Below are positions 16,713 through 26,017 of a stretch of DNA of 33,094 nt, in pieces. The stretch lies in the NCBI GenBank assembly GCA_902591185.1, contig CACIZU010000010.1:1-33094 (forward strand), written 5' to 3'. Position numbers and translations under genes: made by a program. How positions within the stretch are numbered: position 1 is the stretch's first letter; the number at the start of each line of letters is the position of its first letter. The notes under the pieces are model-generated. The model searched no databases. It had not been told where the DNA came from and saw only the letters and a list, made by a program, of their open reading frames with translations. The DNA is from an uncultured Pelagibacteraceae bacterium. GTDB lineage: Bacteria > Pseudomonadota > Alphaproteobacteria > Pelagibacterales > Pelagibacteraceae.

Positions 16713-16913
16713 ATGAGTATAGGAATTTGGCAAATAGCAATTGTTGTAATTTTAGTTGTCTTATTATTTGGACGAGGAAAAATATCTAGTTTAATGGGAG
16801 ATGTTGCTAAAGGTATTAAAAGTTTTAAAAAAGGAATGGCATCAGATATAACTGATGACACAGAGCCAAAAAATATTTCCGACGAAAATAAAGACTCAGA
16901 AAATAAAGATTAA
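16713..16913 (+). CDS. tatA: Tat translocase subunit TatA
   Basis: Pore-forming subunit of the twin-arginine pathway. It is 66 aa, with one N-terminal membrane helix ([18 protein letters not shown]), the FGRGKI hinge, and an amphipathic helix ([19 protein letters not shown]), then an acidic tail. Gln at residue 7 in the helix start and the Phe-Gly hinge fit TatA rather than TatB. It leads a tatA-tatB-tatC-serS run with very short junctions. A likely substrate, the M48 protease at 30926-31753, is in the same window. Confidence 0.93.
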   Translation: MSIGIWQIAIVVILVVLLFGRGKISSLMGDVAKGIKSFKKGMASDITDDTEPKNISDENKDSENKD

Positions 16914-16918
16914 ATCAC

Positions 16919-17137
16919 ATGCCTACTATTGGTTGGTTTGAGATATTAATTGTTGTAGCTTTATCTATTGTGGTTCTTGGACCGAGAGATTTTCCAATTA
17001 TGTTAAAAAAAGTAGGTTCTTGGATTGGTACTGCCAAAAGATATATAAGTGATATTCAAAATGAAGTTTCAAATATTGATATTGACGAAAAAAAAATCGA
17101 CAACCAAATAAAAAAAGATATTAAAAAAGATGAATAA
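16919..17137 (+). CDS. tatB: Tat translocase subunit TatB
   Basis: Receptor subunit that binds twin-arginine substrates with TatC. The 72-aa protein keeps the TatB markers E8 and G21-P22 (GWFEILIVVALSIVVLGPRDFP). It is much shorter than TatB of enteric bacteria (about 170 aa), because the amphipathic region is followed only by a short charged tail. It sits five bases after tatA and overlaps tatC by eight bases (ATGAATAA). Confidence 0.9.
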   Translation: MPTIGWFEILIVVALSIVVLGPRDFPIMLKKVGSWIGTAKRYISDIQNEVSNIDIDEKKIDNQIKKDIKKDE

Positions 17138-17900
17138 TGAAGAAAATGAGGGTGGCTTTGTAAGTCACTTAACTGAATTAAGAAAAAGACTAATTCATAG
17201 TTTTATATTTCTATTTGTTTTTTTTATAGGATGTTATTTTTTTGCTGAGCATATTTATGGTTTTCTTGTAGATCCTTTTGCTAAAGCTGTAAAAGATGAT
17301 GGATCCAGTCGAAGATTAATATTTACCGCACTTCAAGAAACCTTTTTAACTTATTTAAAGGTATCTTTTTTTACAGCTTTTTTTGTTACATGTCCCTTTA
17401 TTTTAATGCAAATATGGAAATTTATTGCACCAGGATTATATAAACATGAAAAAATTGCAATTTTACCGTACCTAATTTTAACTCCTATACTTTTTTTTCT
17501 AGGTGGTATGCTGGTTTATTACTTGATTATGCCTCTAGCGATTAAATTTTTTTTATCTTTTGAAAGCACAGGACTTTCGACAAGCTTACCAATTCAACTT
17601 GAAGCTAAAGTCAATGAATACTTATCATTAGTTATGAAACTAATATTTGCTTTTGGTTTAAGCTTTCAACTACCTGTCGTGCTAAGTTTATTAGCAAGAG
17701 TAGGAATGGTTGATAGTCAATTTCTAAGAGAAAGAAGAAAATATGTAGTAGTAATTATTTTTGCTGCTGCTGCACTTTTAACACCACCAGATCCCATAAC
17801 TCAAATTGGTTTAGCAATACCGTTATTAATTTTATATGAATTATCAATATTTTCTGTAAAATTTATTGAAAACAAAAATTTAGAAAAAACAGATGCATAA
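17130..17900 (+). CDS. tatC: Sec-independent protein translocase TatC
   Basis: Six-helix membrane core of the Tat system that recognises the twin-arginine signal. It is 256 aa. The N-terminal cytoplasmic segment has FVSHLTELRKRLIHSF, the conserved signal-binding region, and later come FILMQIWKFIAPGLYKHEK and ALLTPPDPITQIGLAIPL. The start overlaps tatB by eight bases and the stop overlaps serS by eight bases (ATGCATAA), so export and synthetase genes are in one tightly coupled string. Confidence 0.96.
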   Translation: MNNEENEGGFVSHLTELRKRLIHSFIFLFVFFIGCYFFAEHIYGFLVDPFAKAVKDDGSSRRLIFTALQETFLTYLKVSFFTAFFVTCPFILMQIWKFIAPGLYKHEKIAILPYLILTPILFFLGGMLVYYLIMPLAIKFFLSFESTGLSTSLPIQLEAKVNEYLSLVMKLIFAFGLSFQLPVVLSLLARVGMVDSQFLRERRKYVVVIIFAAAALLTPPDPITQIGLAIPLLILYELSIFSVKFIENKNLEKTDA

Positions 17901-19152
17901 TTTAAAAGATATTAGAAAAGATTTCTCTAATTTTGCAAAATCTTTAGAAAAAAGATCTGTTAATATTGATTTTGATAATTTACAAAAATTAGATGAACAA
18001 AATAGGGACTTAATTCAAAAAAAAGAAGCTTTAGAAAAAGAAAAAAAAGATATTTCAAAATCTAAAGATGAAAGTTTGTTTAAAAAATCTAAAGAAATTT
18101 CTGTTGAATTGGAAAAAGTTTCAGAAAATCAAAAAAAAATAAAGATAAAATTAGATAATATTTTATCAAATATTCCAAACATACCTCACGTTGATGTTCC
18201 TAATGGTAAGGATGAAAATGATAATATTGAAATATCTAAATCAGGAAAAATACCCGAATTTAATTTTAAGCCTAAATCTCATTATGAATTAGGAGAAAAA
18301 CTAGAAATGCTTGATTTTGATCTTGCAACTAAAACAACTGGTTCAAGATTTGTATTTGTTAAAAACAAGCTAGCATTGTTAGAGAGAGCTTTATCTAACT
18401 TTATGCTAGATATACATATCAATCAAAATGAATATCAAGAGATTTCTCCACCGTTAATAGCATCTGACAACACTATGTTTGGTACTGGACAATTACCAAA
18501 ATTTGAAAATGATCAATTTGAAATAAAATTTGACGAAGGTTCGGATAGAAAATTTCTTATACCAACAGCTGAAGTTATTTTGACTAATATTGTTAAAGAT
18601 AAAATTGTGGATAAAAAAAACCTTCCAATGAGATTTGTTGCTTCTACTCCTTGTTTTAGAAAAGAAGCTGGTAGTTACGGAAAAGATACCAAAGGAATGA
18701 TTAGACAACATCAATTTTATAAAGTTGAAATGGTTAGTATAGTTGAAAAAGAAAATTGTTTAGAAGAATTAGAAAGAATGACCAATTGTGCAACTGACAT
18801 TCTGGATAAGTTAGGACTTCCATATAGAAAGGTTATATTATGTTCAGGAGATATGGGATTTAGCGCTGAAAAGACCTACGATATAGAAGTTTGGCTTCCT
18901 TCAGAAAATAAATATCGTGAAATATCTTCTTGCTCTTCTTGTTCAACGTTTCAAGCTCAAAGAATGAAAACTAGATATAAAAATGAAAACAAAGAAACTG
19001 TTTTTGTGGGCACACTTAATGGAAGTGGATTAGCTGTTGGCAGAACATTGATTGCTGTACTAGAAAATTACCAACAAAAAGATGGTTCAATTATTGTGCC
19101 AAAAGTTCTAAGACCTTATATGAACAATTTGGAATTAATTTCATTGAAATAA
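17893..19152 (+). CDS. serS: seryl-tRNA synthetase
   Basis: Class II synthetase that charges tRNA-Ser and, if present, tRNA-Sec. It is 419 aa. Residues ~25-105 form the long antiparallel coiled coil that binds the tRNA variable arm (EALEKEKKDISKSKDESLF). Motif 2 is CFRKEAGSYGKDTKGMIRQHQF, with the family-specific TRG-like loop. Motif 3 is NGSGLAVGRTLIAVLENYQ. The REISSCSSCSTFQAQRM stretch is the serine pocket. The start lies eight bases inside tatC. Confidence 0.97.
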   Translation: MHNLKDIRKDFSNFAKSLEKRSVNIDFDNLQKLDEQNRDLIQKKEALEKEKKDISKSKDESLFKKSKEISVELEKVSENQKKIKIKLDNILSNIPNIPHVDVPNGKDENDNIEISKSGKIPEFNFKPKSHYELGEKLEMLDFDLATKTTGSRFVFVKNKLALLERALSNFMLDIHINQNEYQEISPPLIASDNTMFGTGQLPKFENDQFEIKFDEGSDRKFLIPTAEVILTNIVKDKIVDKKNLPMRFVASTPCFRKEAGSYGKDTKGMIRQHQFYKVEMVSIVEKENCLEELERMTNCATDILDKLGLPYRKVILCSGDMGFSAEKTYDIEVWLPSENKYREISSCSSCSTFQAQRMKTRYKNENKETVFVGTLNGSGLAVGRTLIAVLENYQQKDGSIIVPKVLRPYMNNLELISLK

Positions 19153-19207
19153 AGTTGTTTTAATCAATAAGATAGTATAAGAATTCAGCTTATTAATAAG
19201 GAGATTT

Positions 19208-19498
19208 ATGGAAGGTTCAGGAATAGGACAATTTATACCGTTAATTTTAATTTTTGTTATTTTTTATTTTTTTTTAATCAGACCACAACAAAAAAAAGTT
19301 AAAGATCATAAGGCTATGGTTGAAGGTCTTAAAAGAGGCGACAAAGTAATCACATCTGGCGGCATTACTGGAACTGTAGAAAGATTAATTGATAACGATA
19401 AAATCGAAGTTGAAATAGCTGAAAACGTTAAAGTTGAAATTGTTAAAGCTACGGGTATTCAAGCCCTTCAAAGCAATCCTCAAGAAGTTAAAAAATAA
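19208..19498 (+). CDS. yajC: preprotein translocase subunit YajC
   Basis: Small inner-membrane partner of SecDF. The 96-aa protein has one membrane helix (FIPLILIFVIFYFFLIRPQQ), then the cytosolic signature HKAMVEGLKRGDKVITSGG. AAGGAG at 19198-19203 is a strong Shine-Dalgarno site four bases before the ATG, one of the few clear ones in the window and consistent with a transcript that starts afresh after serS. It precedes secD by 15 bases. Confidence 0.96.
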   Translation: MEGSGIGQFIPLILIFVIFYFFLIRPQQKKVKDHKAMVEGLKRGDKVITSGGITGTVERLIDNDKIEVEIAENVKVEIVKATGIQALQSNPQEVKK

Positions 19499-19513
19499 TA
19501 AATTTTAGATAAA

Positions 19514-21067
19514 GTGCTTTATTTTTCAAAGTTAAGAATTTTATTTATTACTCTATTTTCACTTTTATTTGTTTTAATAGCTTCTTCTAATTTATTTAAG
19601 TTTGATGATAGTTTTTTTGATAAAAAAATTAATTTAGGGTTAGATTTACAGGGTGGATCTTATCTCTTGTTAGAAATTGATAATGATCCAGTAATTGAAC
19701 AAAAGCTTCAAAATTTAACAACTATTGTTAGAAATTATTTCAAAGATAAAGATATTAAAATTAATAATATTAAAATTGAAAATCAAAACATTTTTTTTAA
19801 TGTAGCAGAACAAAATAAGCAATCAATTATAGATACATTTACTGATGAAAATAGTGACATAAATCCTTATTATCCAAGATTTAAATCTCATCAATTAGAA
19901 ATTGAAGATACAGGTCTTAATTTTAAATTAAGTTTCACCAAACAAGGCTTAATAAGTCTTAAAACTTCTTCACAGGATCAAGCTATCGAAATTGTAAGAA
20001 GAAGAATTGATGAAGTTGGAACTAATGAACCCAATATATTAAAAAGAGGAAATAATCGTATATTAGTTGAACTACCAGGATTAGATGATCCTATGAGAGT
20101 AAAATCTCTTTTAGGTAAAACTGCTAACCTAACTTTTAGATTTGTAACAAACAACGACAACGACAGTTTTGGAGTTGAAAAACTTAAATATGAAGATGGT
20201 ATTGAAGAAGCTACTGTTAGCAAAAGAATTATAATAAGTGGAGATAATCTTTTAGACGCACAACCTAAAATGGATACCCAAACTAATCAAACAATAGTAT
20301 CTTTTTCTTTAGATAGAGTGGGTGCAAAAAGATTTGGTAAAGCTACTTCAACAGGAATAGGTAAACAGTTAGCTATCGTACTAGATAATAAAATTATTAG
20401 TGCACCAGTTATTCAAGACACAATTGCTAGCGGTTCAGGTCAAATTAGTGGTGGATTTACTTTTCAATCAGCAACAGATTTAGCTTTATTATTAAGATCA
20501 GGAGCACTTCCTGCTCCATTAAATATTATTGAAGAAAGAACTGTTGGTCCTGATTTAGGTCAAGACTCTATAAATGCTGGTATGATTGCTTTAGCTATAG
20601 GATTTATTTTAGTGATAATTTTTATGTTTATTAAATATAGAATTTTTGGACTTATTACTAATATTACTTTAATCATTAACTTATTTATTTTACTTGGTGT
20701 CTTAACTTTATTTGAAGCAACTTTAACTTTGCCGGGTATAGCTGGAATAATCTTAACTGTTGGTATGGCTGTTGACGCAAATGTTTTAATATTTGAGAGA
20801 ATAAAAGAGGAATTAAAAGATGAGAACAACAATATTATAGCTTTTGATAGTGGTTATACTAAATCAAGAACAGCAATTATTGATGCTAACATAACAACTT
20901 TATTAGCAGCAACAATTCTTTTTTTTATGGGATCCGGTCCAGTTAAAGGTTTTTCCGTAACACTTGGTATTGGAATATTTACTACACTTTTTTCAGTTTA
21001 TTTTATAGCAAGACTATTTACTAGTATTTATGTGTCTAGAAACAAAGATAAGGAAAAATTAATTTAA
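19514..21067 (+). CDS. secD: protein translocase subunit SecD
   Basis: RND-type membrane protein that uses the proton gradient to help pull substrates through SecYEG. It starts with GTG at 19514 and is 517 aa. Residues 8-28 form TM1, followed by DLQGGSYLLLEID (the D1 motif), the large periplasmic P1 domain with RRRIDEVGTNEP, then five helices with GLDDPMRVKS and TVGMAVDANVLIFERIKEEL. Coupled to secF by a 1-base TAATG overlap. No marked ribosome site precedes the GTG. Confidence 0.96.
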   Translation: MLYFSKLRILFITLFSLLFVLIASSNLFKFDDSFFDKKINLGLDLQGGSYLLLEIDNDPVIEQKLQNLTTIVRNYFKDKDIKINNIKIENQNIFFNVAEQNKQSIIDTFTDENSDINPYYPRFKSHQLEIEDTGLNFKLSFTKQGLISLKTSSQDQAIEIVRRRIDEVGTNEPNILKRGNNRILVELPGLDDPMRVKSLLGKTANLTFRFVTNNDNDSFGVEKLKYEDGIEEATVSKRIIISGDNLLDAQPKMDTQTNQTIVSFSLDRVGAKRFGKATSTGIGKQLAIVLDNKIISAPVIQDTIASGSGQISGGFTFQSATDLALLLRSGALPAPLNIIEERTVGPDLGQDSINAGMIALAIGFILVIIFMFIKYRIFGLITNITLIINLFILLGVLTLFEATLTLPGIAGIILTVGMAVDANVLIFERIKEELKDENNNIIAFDSGYTKSRTAIIDANITTLLAATILFFMGSGPVKGFSVTLGIGIFTTLFSVYFIARLFTSIYVSRNKDKEKLI

Positions 21068-21957
21068 TGATAGCTTTTAATAAATATTACAACCATTTTA
21101 ATTTTATTTCGACTTTTTTTATAGTTATATCTTTAGTTTTATTAATTTTTAAAGGTCTTAATTTTGGTATTGATTTTAAAGGAGGAACTTTAATTGAACT
21201 TAGATCAAATGATACAAAAATTAATGTAACCACATTAAGAGATAAATTTACTCAAATGAACCTAGGTGATGTATCTGTTAAAAAATTTGGCAACAATACT
21301 GATTATCTGATCAAATTTGAAAATAAAGATAATAAAAAAAATATAATCGAAGAAATAAAAGCTAATTTAGATAAATCATTTGGTAATAATTTTAACTTTC
21401 GAAGAGTTGAAAATGTTGGACCAAAAGTTAGTGCAGAATTGTTAAAATCTGGCGTTATTGCAATTTCATTATCATTAGCCGTAATGCTATTTTATATTTG
21501 GATCAGATTTGAATGGCAATTTAGTTTAGGTGCAATATTAGCCTTATTTCATGATGTTATAGTAACTTTGGGTGTTTTCTCTTTATTCAGTCTTGAAATT
21601 AATTTGTCTATAATAGCTGCTGTTTTAACAATTGTTGGTTATTCAATGAACGATACAGTTGTTATTTTTGATCGTGTAAGAGAAAATTTAAGAAAATATT
21701 CTGATATTAAGATTTTTGAACTTACTAACATTTCAATTAATGAAACTTTATCTAGAACTATAATTACTTCTGCTACGACATTGTTAGCATTATTAGCTAT
21801 TTATTTTTTTGGTGGTGAAATTTTAAAAGGATTTTCTTTAGCAATGATTCTTGGTGTTGTATTTGGAACTTATTCTTCAATTTATATTGCTAATACAGTT
21901 TTAGTTAGACTTAGAGTTTCTCAAAAAACAGTCTTAAGAGAAGAAGATAATAAATAA
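21067..21957 (+). CDS. secF: protein translocase subunit SecF
   Basis: Partner of SecD in the YajC-SecDF complex. It is 296 aa with six membrane helices. The motif NFGIDFKGGTLIELR is near the N-terminus, RVENVGPKVSAELLKSG precedes the second helix, and the conserved VGYSMNDTVVIFDRVRENLR lies between helices four and five. The stop is three bases from the converging gene at 21961, with no hairpin in between. Confidence 0.96.
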   Translation: MIAFNKYYNHFNFISTFFIVISLVLLIFKGLNFGIDFKGGTLIELRSNDTKINVTTLRDKFTQMNLGDVSVKKFGNNTDYLIKFENKDNKKNIIEEIKANLDKSFGNNFNFRRVENVGPKVSAELLKSGVIAISLSLAVMLFYIWIRFEWQFSLGAILALFHDVIVTLGVFSLFSLEINLSIIAAVLTIVGYSMNDTVVIFDRVRENLRKYSDIKIFELTNISINETLSRTIITSATTLLALLAIYFFGGEILKGFSLAMILGVVFGTYSSIYIANTVLVRLRVSQKTVLREEDNK

Positions 21958-21960
21958 AAA

Positions 21961-22563
21961 TTAGTAAAGATTTTGAGCAGTTACCATACTAAGTAACATT
22001 GGTAGTGATAGCAAAGTATTTGTTCTAGAAAACAACATTGCTGTTTTAGCTGATTTAGCTTTTCTTTCAGGTTCACACTCAACAATACCTAAAGCTCTTT
22101 TTTGATTTGGCCAAATAACAAACCAAACATTAAAAGCCATAATAATACCTAGCCACATGCCAATGCCTATAGCAGTATTTTTTGGTATACCCGAACCAAT
22201 GCTTAATGTCATAGCATCATGCAAATAACCATTTAATAAAGCTAAAATTAATCCAGATAATACTGTAAAAGCTGCAGCCCATCTAAAATAAAATAATGCT
22301 GCTGGAGCAATTACTTTTCCAATAGCAGGTTTTTGTTCATCAGGAATTTTACTCATGTTTGGTATTTGAACGAAATTAAAATACCATAATAAACCAATCC
22401 ACATAATAGCTACAATCACATGAATGTATCTAAACAACCAGCTCCAGAAAAGTGTATCAAAAGCAAAACCGTCATTTAAATAAAACAATCCTAAGAACAA
22501 TAAAATAGCTAACACTAGTGAAGCGTGAATTGTTTTAGATAAAGATGATAATAAATTAATCAT
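21961..22563 (-). CDS. Urate_ox_N (PuuD N-terminal)-like membrane protein without cytochrome domain
   Basis: A 200-aa membrane protein with about five hydrophobic helices. The stretches WLFRYIHVIVAIMWIGLLWYF, FYFRWAAAFTVLSGLIL and LGIIMAFNVWFVIWPNQKRAL match the membrane part of the urate hydroxylase PuuD family (PF06181), including the IHVI and NQ positions. PuuD has a C-terminal cytochrome c domain with CxxCH; here the protein ends soon after the last helix and has no CxxCH. Its reaction is therefore unknown, and urate oxidation should not be assumed. It runs in the same direction as uvrA and 55 bases upstream of... in fact downstream on the strand, since uvrA at 22619-25471 is transcribed first. 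Confidence 0.7.
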   Translation of the reverse strand: MINLLSSLSKTIHASLVLAILLFLGLFYLNDGFAFDTLFWSWLFRYIHVIVAIMWIGLLWYFNFVQIPNMSKIPDEQKPAIGKVIAPAALFYFRWAAAFTVLSGLILALLNGYLHDAMTLSIGSGIPKNTAIGIGMWLGIIMAFNVWFVIWPNQKRALGIVECEPERKAKSAKTAMLFSRTNTLLSLPMLLSMVTAQNLY

Positions 22564-22618
22564 GATTCTTAATAATTATACACTAAATTATTATTAATTT
22601 TAACATTCTTTTGAGATA

Positions 22619-25471
22619 TTATTTTAATAATTTTTTTAAAAATTGACCGGTATAACTACTTGGTATTTTGCATATTTCTTCAGGCTTACCCTCAGCAATG
22701 ATATTTCCACCTTTAACACCACCATCAGGACCCATATCAACTATATAATCTGCTGTTTTAATTACATCTAAATTATGTTCAATGACCACAACAGTGTTTC
22801 CAAGTTTAACAAAAGTATGAAGAATTTCTAATAACTTTTTAATATCATGTTGATGAAGACCTGTAGTTGGCTCATCTAAAATATACATTGTTCTACCTGT
22901 TGATCTTTTTGAAAGTTCTTTTGCTAATTTAATTCTTTGAGCTTCACCACCAGAAAGTGTTGTCGCTTGTTGACCTATCTTAATATAACCTAATCCAACT
23001 TTTTTAAGAGTAAGGAGTTTTGTTTTAATATTTGAAATATTTTCAAAATATTCACATCCTTCATCTACAGACATGTTTAAAACATCTGCAATACTTTTTC
23101 CTTTAAATTTAATTTCAAGAGTTTCTCTATTGTATCTTGTTCCTTTACATTCATCACATTGAATATAAACATCTGGTAAAAAATGCATTTCATAAGTAAT
23201 AACACCATCACCTTCACATGCTTCACATCTTCCACCTTTAACATTAAATGAAAATCTGCCAGGTTTATAGCCTCTAGTTTTTGACTCAGGTAAACTTGTA
23301 AACCAATCTCTAATTGGCCCAAAAGCACCTGTATACGTGGCTGGGTTTGATCTAGGAGTTCTTCCAATTGGAGATTGATCAATGTCAATAATCTTATCAA
23401 TAAGTTCTACACCTTTATAGCTTTTAAAAGTCTTTGGAGTTTTTCGAGCTTTATTGTTAAGAGTAAGATTTAAAGCATGATATAAAGTTTGTAATATCAG
23501 AGTTGATTTACCACTTCCAGAAACACCAGTCACACAAGTAAAACTTCCTGTAGGAATTTTAAGATTTACATTTTTAAGATTGTTTCCACTAGCTCCTTTA
23601 ATTTCAACAAATCTTCCATTTTTTGCTAGTCTACGAGTTGTAGGAACTTCAATTATTTTCTTATTAGACAAATAATGTCCTGTAATACTTTTTTTATTCT
23701 TTTTAATTTCCTCATAAGTTCCTTGAGCTATTATCTCTCCACCATTATTTCCAGCCTCAGGACCTAAATCAATTATGTGATCAGCATTTTCCATAGTTTC
23801 AGTATCATGTTCAACAACAATAACAGTATTTCCAAGATCTCTTAATCTTTTAAGTGCATTGATAAGTTTAACATTATCCTTTTGATGTAATCCTATAGAT
23901 GGTTCATCAAGTACGTAAAGAACTCCGGTCAATCCAGAACCAATTTGAGACGCCAATCTTATTCTTTGTGCCTCTCCACCAGAAAGTGTACCAGACTCTC
24001 TTGATAAAGTTAGATAATCTAAACCAACATTAAGCAAAAAAGTTAATCTTTCATTTATCTCTTTCAATACGTGTTCAGCAATTTTAAACTGTCTTTTATC
24101 TAAATTTTTTTCTAAATCTTTAAACCATTGAGCAGCATCTAAAATTGATTTTTTTGTTACATCACTAATATTATGATTGTTAATTTTAACACACAAAGCT
24201 TCTTCTTTTAGTCTATTAGCATTACAACCTTCACAGGGTGAGTCAGACTGATATTCAGCTATAGCTTCTCTTTTCCATTCACTATCAGACTCTAAAAATC
24301 TTCTTTCAAGATTATTTATTACTCCTTCAAAAGTTTTTTTATGAGAATATTTTTCATAACCATCGTCATAATTAAATTTAATTTCTTCTTCATCTGATCC
24401 GTATAAAATTATATCTTTAATTTTTTTAGGAAGTTTTTTCCATTTTTCATCTAAAGAAAAACCATAATGTTTTGCGATAGACGATAATGTTTGTGCATAA
24501 TATAAAGTTGTTGATTTTGACCAAGGTTCAATAGCGCCATCGCCTATACTTTTTCTTTCATCAGGAATTACTAAGTTTGGATCAACATTTAATTTAATTC
24601 CTATTCCTTCGCATTCTTCACAAGCTCCATAAGGACTATTAAAAGAAAAAAGTCTTGGTTCTATTTCTTCAATTGTAAAACCACTTTCAGGGCAAGCAAA
24701 TTTAGTAGAATAAATTAGTTTTTCAGTTTTTCTAAATTTTTGAGGCAATGTTTCGTCTTCATATTCAACAAAGACAAGTCCATTGGATAGATTAACTGTT
24801 GTTTCAACACTTTCAGCCAATCTATTTCCAAGTTTAGAATTTAAAACAATTCTATCAACAAGAATTGAAATATCGTGTTTAAGTTTTTTGTCTAAATTAG
24901 GAGATTTATCTATGTCATATAAAACATCATCGATCTTAATTTTTCTAAATCCTCTTCTTTTGTAACTTAAAATATCTTTTTTATATTCACCTTTACGACC
25001 TCTAACTATTGGAGCATATAAATAAATTGTTGATTTTTTCGGCAACTTTTTAATTAAATCTACAATTTGAGTGATAGTTTGAGAAGTAATAGCTTTTCCT
25101 GTAAATGGTGAGTAAGGAATTCCTGCCCTAGCATATAATACTCTCATATAGTCATAAATTTCAGTAACTGTTGCAACTGTTGATCTTGGATTTTTAGAAG
25201 TATTTTTTTGTTCAATGGCAATAGCTGGACTTAAACCTTCTATAAGATCAACTTTTGGTTTTTTCATTTTATCCAGAAACTGTCTTGCATAAGCTGATAA
25301 ACTTTCAACATATCTTCTTTGACCTTCGGCATAGATAGTATCAAAGGCTAATGAAGATTTTCCTGAACCAGATAAGCCAGTTATTACAACAAATTGATCT
25401 TTAGGGATTTCAACAGAAACATTTTTCAAATTATGCTCTTTAGCCCCTTTAATAACTATCTTTTTAATCAT
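22619..25471 (-). CDS. uvrA: excinuclease ABC subunit A
   Basis: Damage-recognition ATPase of nucleotide excision repair, 950 aa. Walker A motifs are GLSGSGKS at 32-39 and GVSGSGKS at 649-656, and each ABC half has LSGGEAQRI. The second zinc module is intact, with C749, C752, C772 and C775. In the first module C260, C284 and C287 are present but the second ligand position is S263 (CPESGF instead of CxxC), a pattern I recall from other alphaproteobacteria. The gene is divergent from ssb across 88 bases. Confidence 0.97.
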   Translation of the reverse strand: MIKKIVIKGAKEHNLKNVSVEIPKDQFVVITGLSGSGKSSLAFDTIYAEGQRRYVESLSAYARQFLDKMKKPKVDLIEGLSPAIAIEQKNTSKNPRSTVATVTEIYDYMRVLYARAGIPYSPFTGKAITSQTITQIVDLIKKLPKKSTIYLYAPIVRGRKGEYKKDILSYKRRGFRKIKIDDVLYDIDKSPNLDKKLKHDISILVDRIVLNSKLGNRLAESVETTVNLSNGLVFVEYEDETLPQKFRKTEKLIYSTKFACPESGFTIEEIEPRLFSFNSPYGACEECEGIGIKLNVDPNLVIPDERKSIGDGAIEPWSKSTTLYYAQTLSSIAKHYGFSLDEKWKKLPKKIKDIILYGSDEEEIKFNYDDGYEKYSHKKTFEGVINNLERRFLESDSEWKREAIAEYQSDSPCEGCNANRLKEEALCVKINNHNISDVTKKSILDAAQWFKDLEKNLDKRQFKIAEHVLKEINERLTFLLNVGLDYLTLSRESGTLSGGEAQRIRLASQIGSGLTGVLYVLDEPSIGLHQKDNVKLINALKRLRDLGNTVIVVEHDTETMENADHIIDLGPEAGNNGGEIIAQGTYEEIKKNKKSITGHYLSNKKIIEVPTTRRLAKNGRFVEIKGASGNNLKNVNLKIPTGSFTCVTGVSGSGKSTLILQTLYHALNLTLNNKARKTPKTFKSYKGVELIDKIIDIDQSPIGRTPRSNPATYTGAFGPIRDWFTSLPESKTRGYKPGRFSFNVKGGRCEACEGDGVITYEMHFLPDVYIQCDECKGTRYNRETLEIKFKGKSIADVLNMSVDEGCEYFENISNIKTKLLTLKKVGLGYIKIGQQATTLSGGEAQRIKLAKELSKRSTGRTMYILDEPTTGLHQHDIKKLLEILHTFVKLGNTVVVIEHNLDVIKTADYIVDMGPDGGVKGGNIIAEGKPEEICKIPSSYTGQFLKKLLK

Positions 25472-25505
25472 ATTTTTTGTTGCTTTGAGTTAATAAAATT
25501 AATAT

Positions 25506-25529
25506 TCACAAGAATTGTGATATAATTCT
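25506..25529. promoter_or_regulatory. overlapping inverted repeats and -10 in the uvrA-ssb gap
   Basis: TCACAA-GAA-TTGTGA (25506-25520) is a 6-bp inverted repeat with a 3-base centre, and AGAATT-N7-AATTCT (25511-25529) is a second overlapping one. TGA-TATAAT (25518-25526) is an extended -10 box for ssb, 33 bases before its ATG. An operator governing both repair genes is possible. It does not match the alphaproteobacterial LexA box GTTC-N7-GTTC. Confidence 0.4.
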
Positions 25530-25559
25530 AATTAATTAATTTAACAAATATTAAATATT

Positions 25560-26012
25560 ATGGCAGGAAGTTTAAATAAAGTATTATTAATTGGTCGTTT
25601 GGGCGCAGACCCTGAGATCAAACAAATGGTGAATGGTAAAAGCGTTGCAAGGCTTAGTTTAGCCACAAGTCAATCTTGGAAAGATAAAAATACTGGTGAA
25701 AAGAAAGAGAAAACAGAATGGCACCGTATAGTTGTATTTAACGAAGGCTTAGTGAATGTAGTTCAACAATACCTCAAAAAAGGGGCTCAAATTTATGTTG
25801 AAGGTCAATTGACTACAAGAAAATGGAAAGATGAACAGTCTGGTCAGGATAAGTATTCAACTGAAATTGTTATTCAAGGTTATAATTCATCTTTAACTAT
25901 GCTTGGTGGAGGAAACTCTAGTGGTGGAATTCAAAATGATACATCTCAACAAAACAATATTGAGGACTCTTCACAAGTATCAAATGATATGGATGACGAA
26001 ATTCCATTTTAG
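25560..26012 (+). CDS. ssb: single-stranded DNA-binding protein
   Basis: Tetrameric OB-fold protein that coats single-stranded DNA in replication and repair. It is 150 aa. Residues 1-110 hold the OB fold with [26 protein letters not shown] and [14 protein letters not shown] Gly/Ser/Asn/Gln-rich linker follows, and the acidic tip DMDDEIPF recruits partner proteins. It lies five bases upstream of gyrA on the same strand and is divergent from uvrA, the classical uvrA-ssb arrangement. Confidence 0.97.
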   Translation: MAGSLNKVLLIGRLGADPEIKQMVNGKSVARLSLATSQSWKDKNTGEKKEKTEWHRIVVFNEGLVNVVQQYLKKGAQIYVEGQLTTRKWKDEQSGQDKYSTEIVIQGYNSSLTMLGGGNSSGGIQNDTSQQNNIEDSSQVSNDMDDEIPF

Positions 26013-26017
26013 TATCT

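Noticed and set aside
25472..25559. LexA/SOS box between uvrA and ssb
   Set aside because: No GTTC-N7-GTTC or CTGT-N8-ACAG pattern is present; only unrelated inverted repeats are seen.
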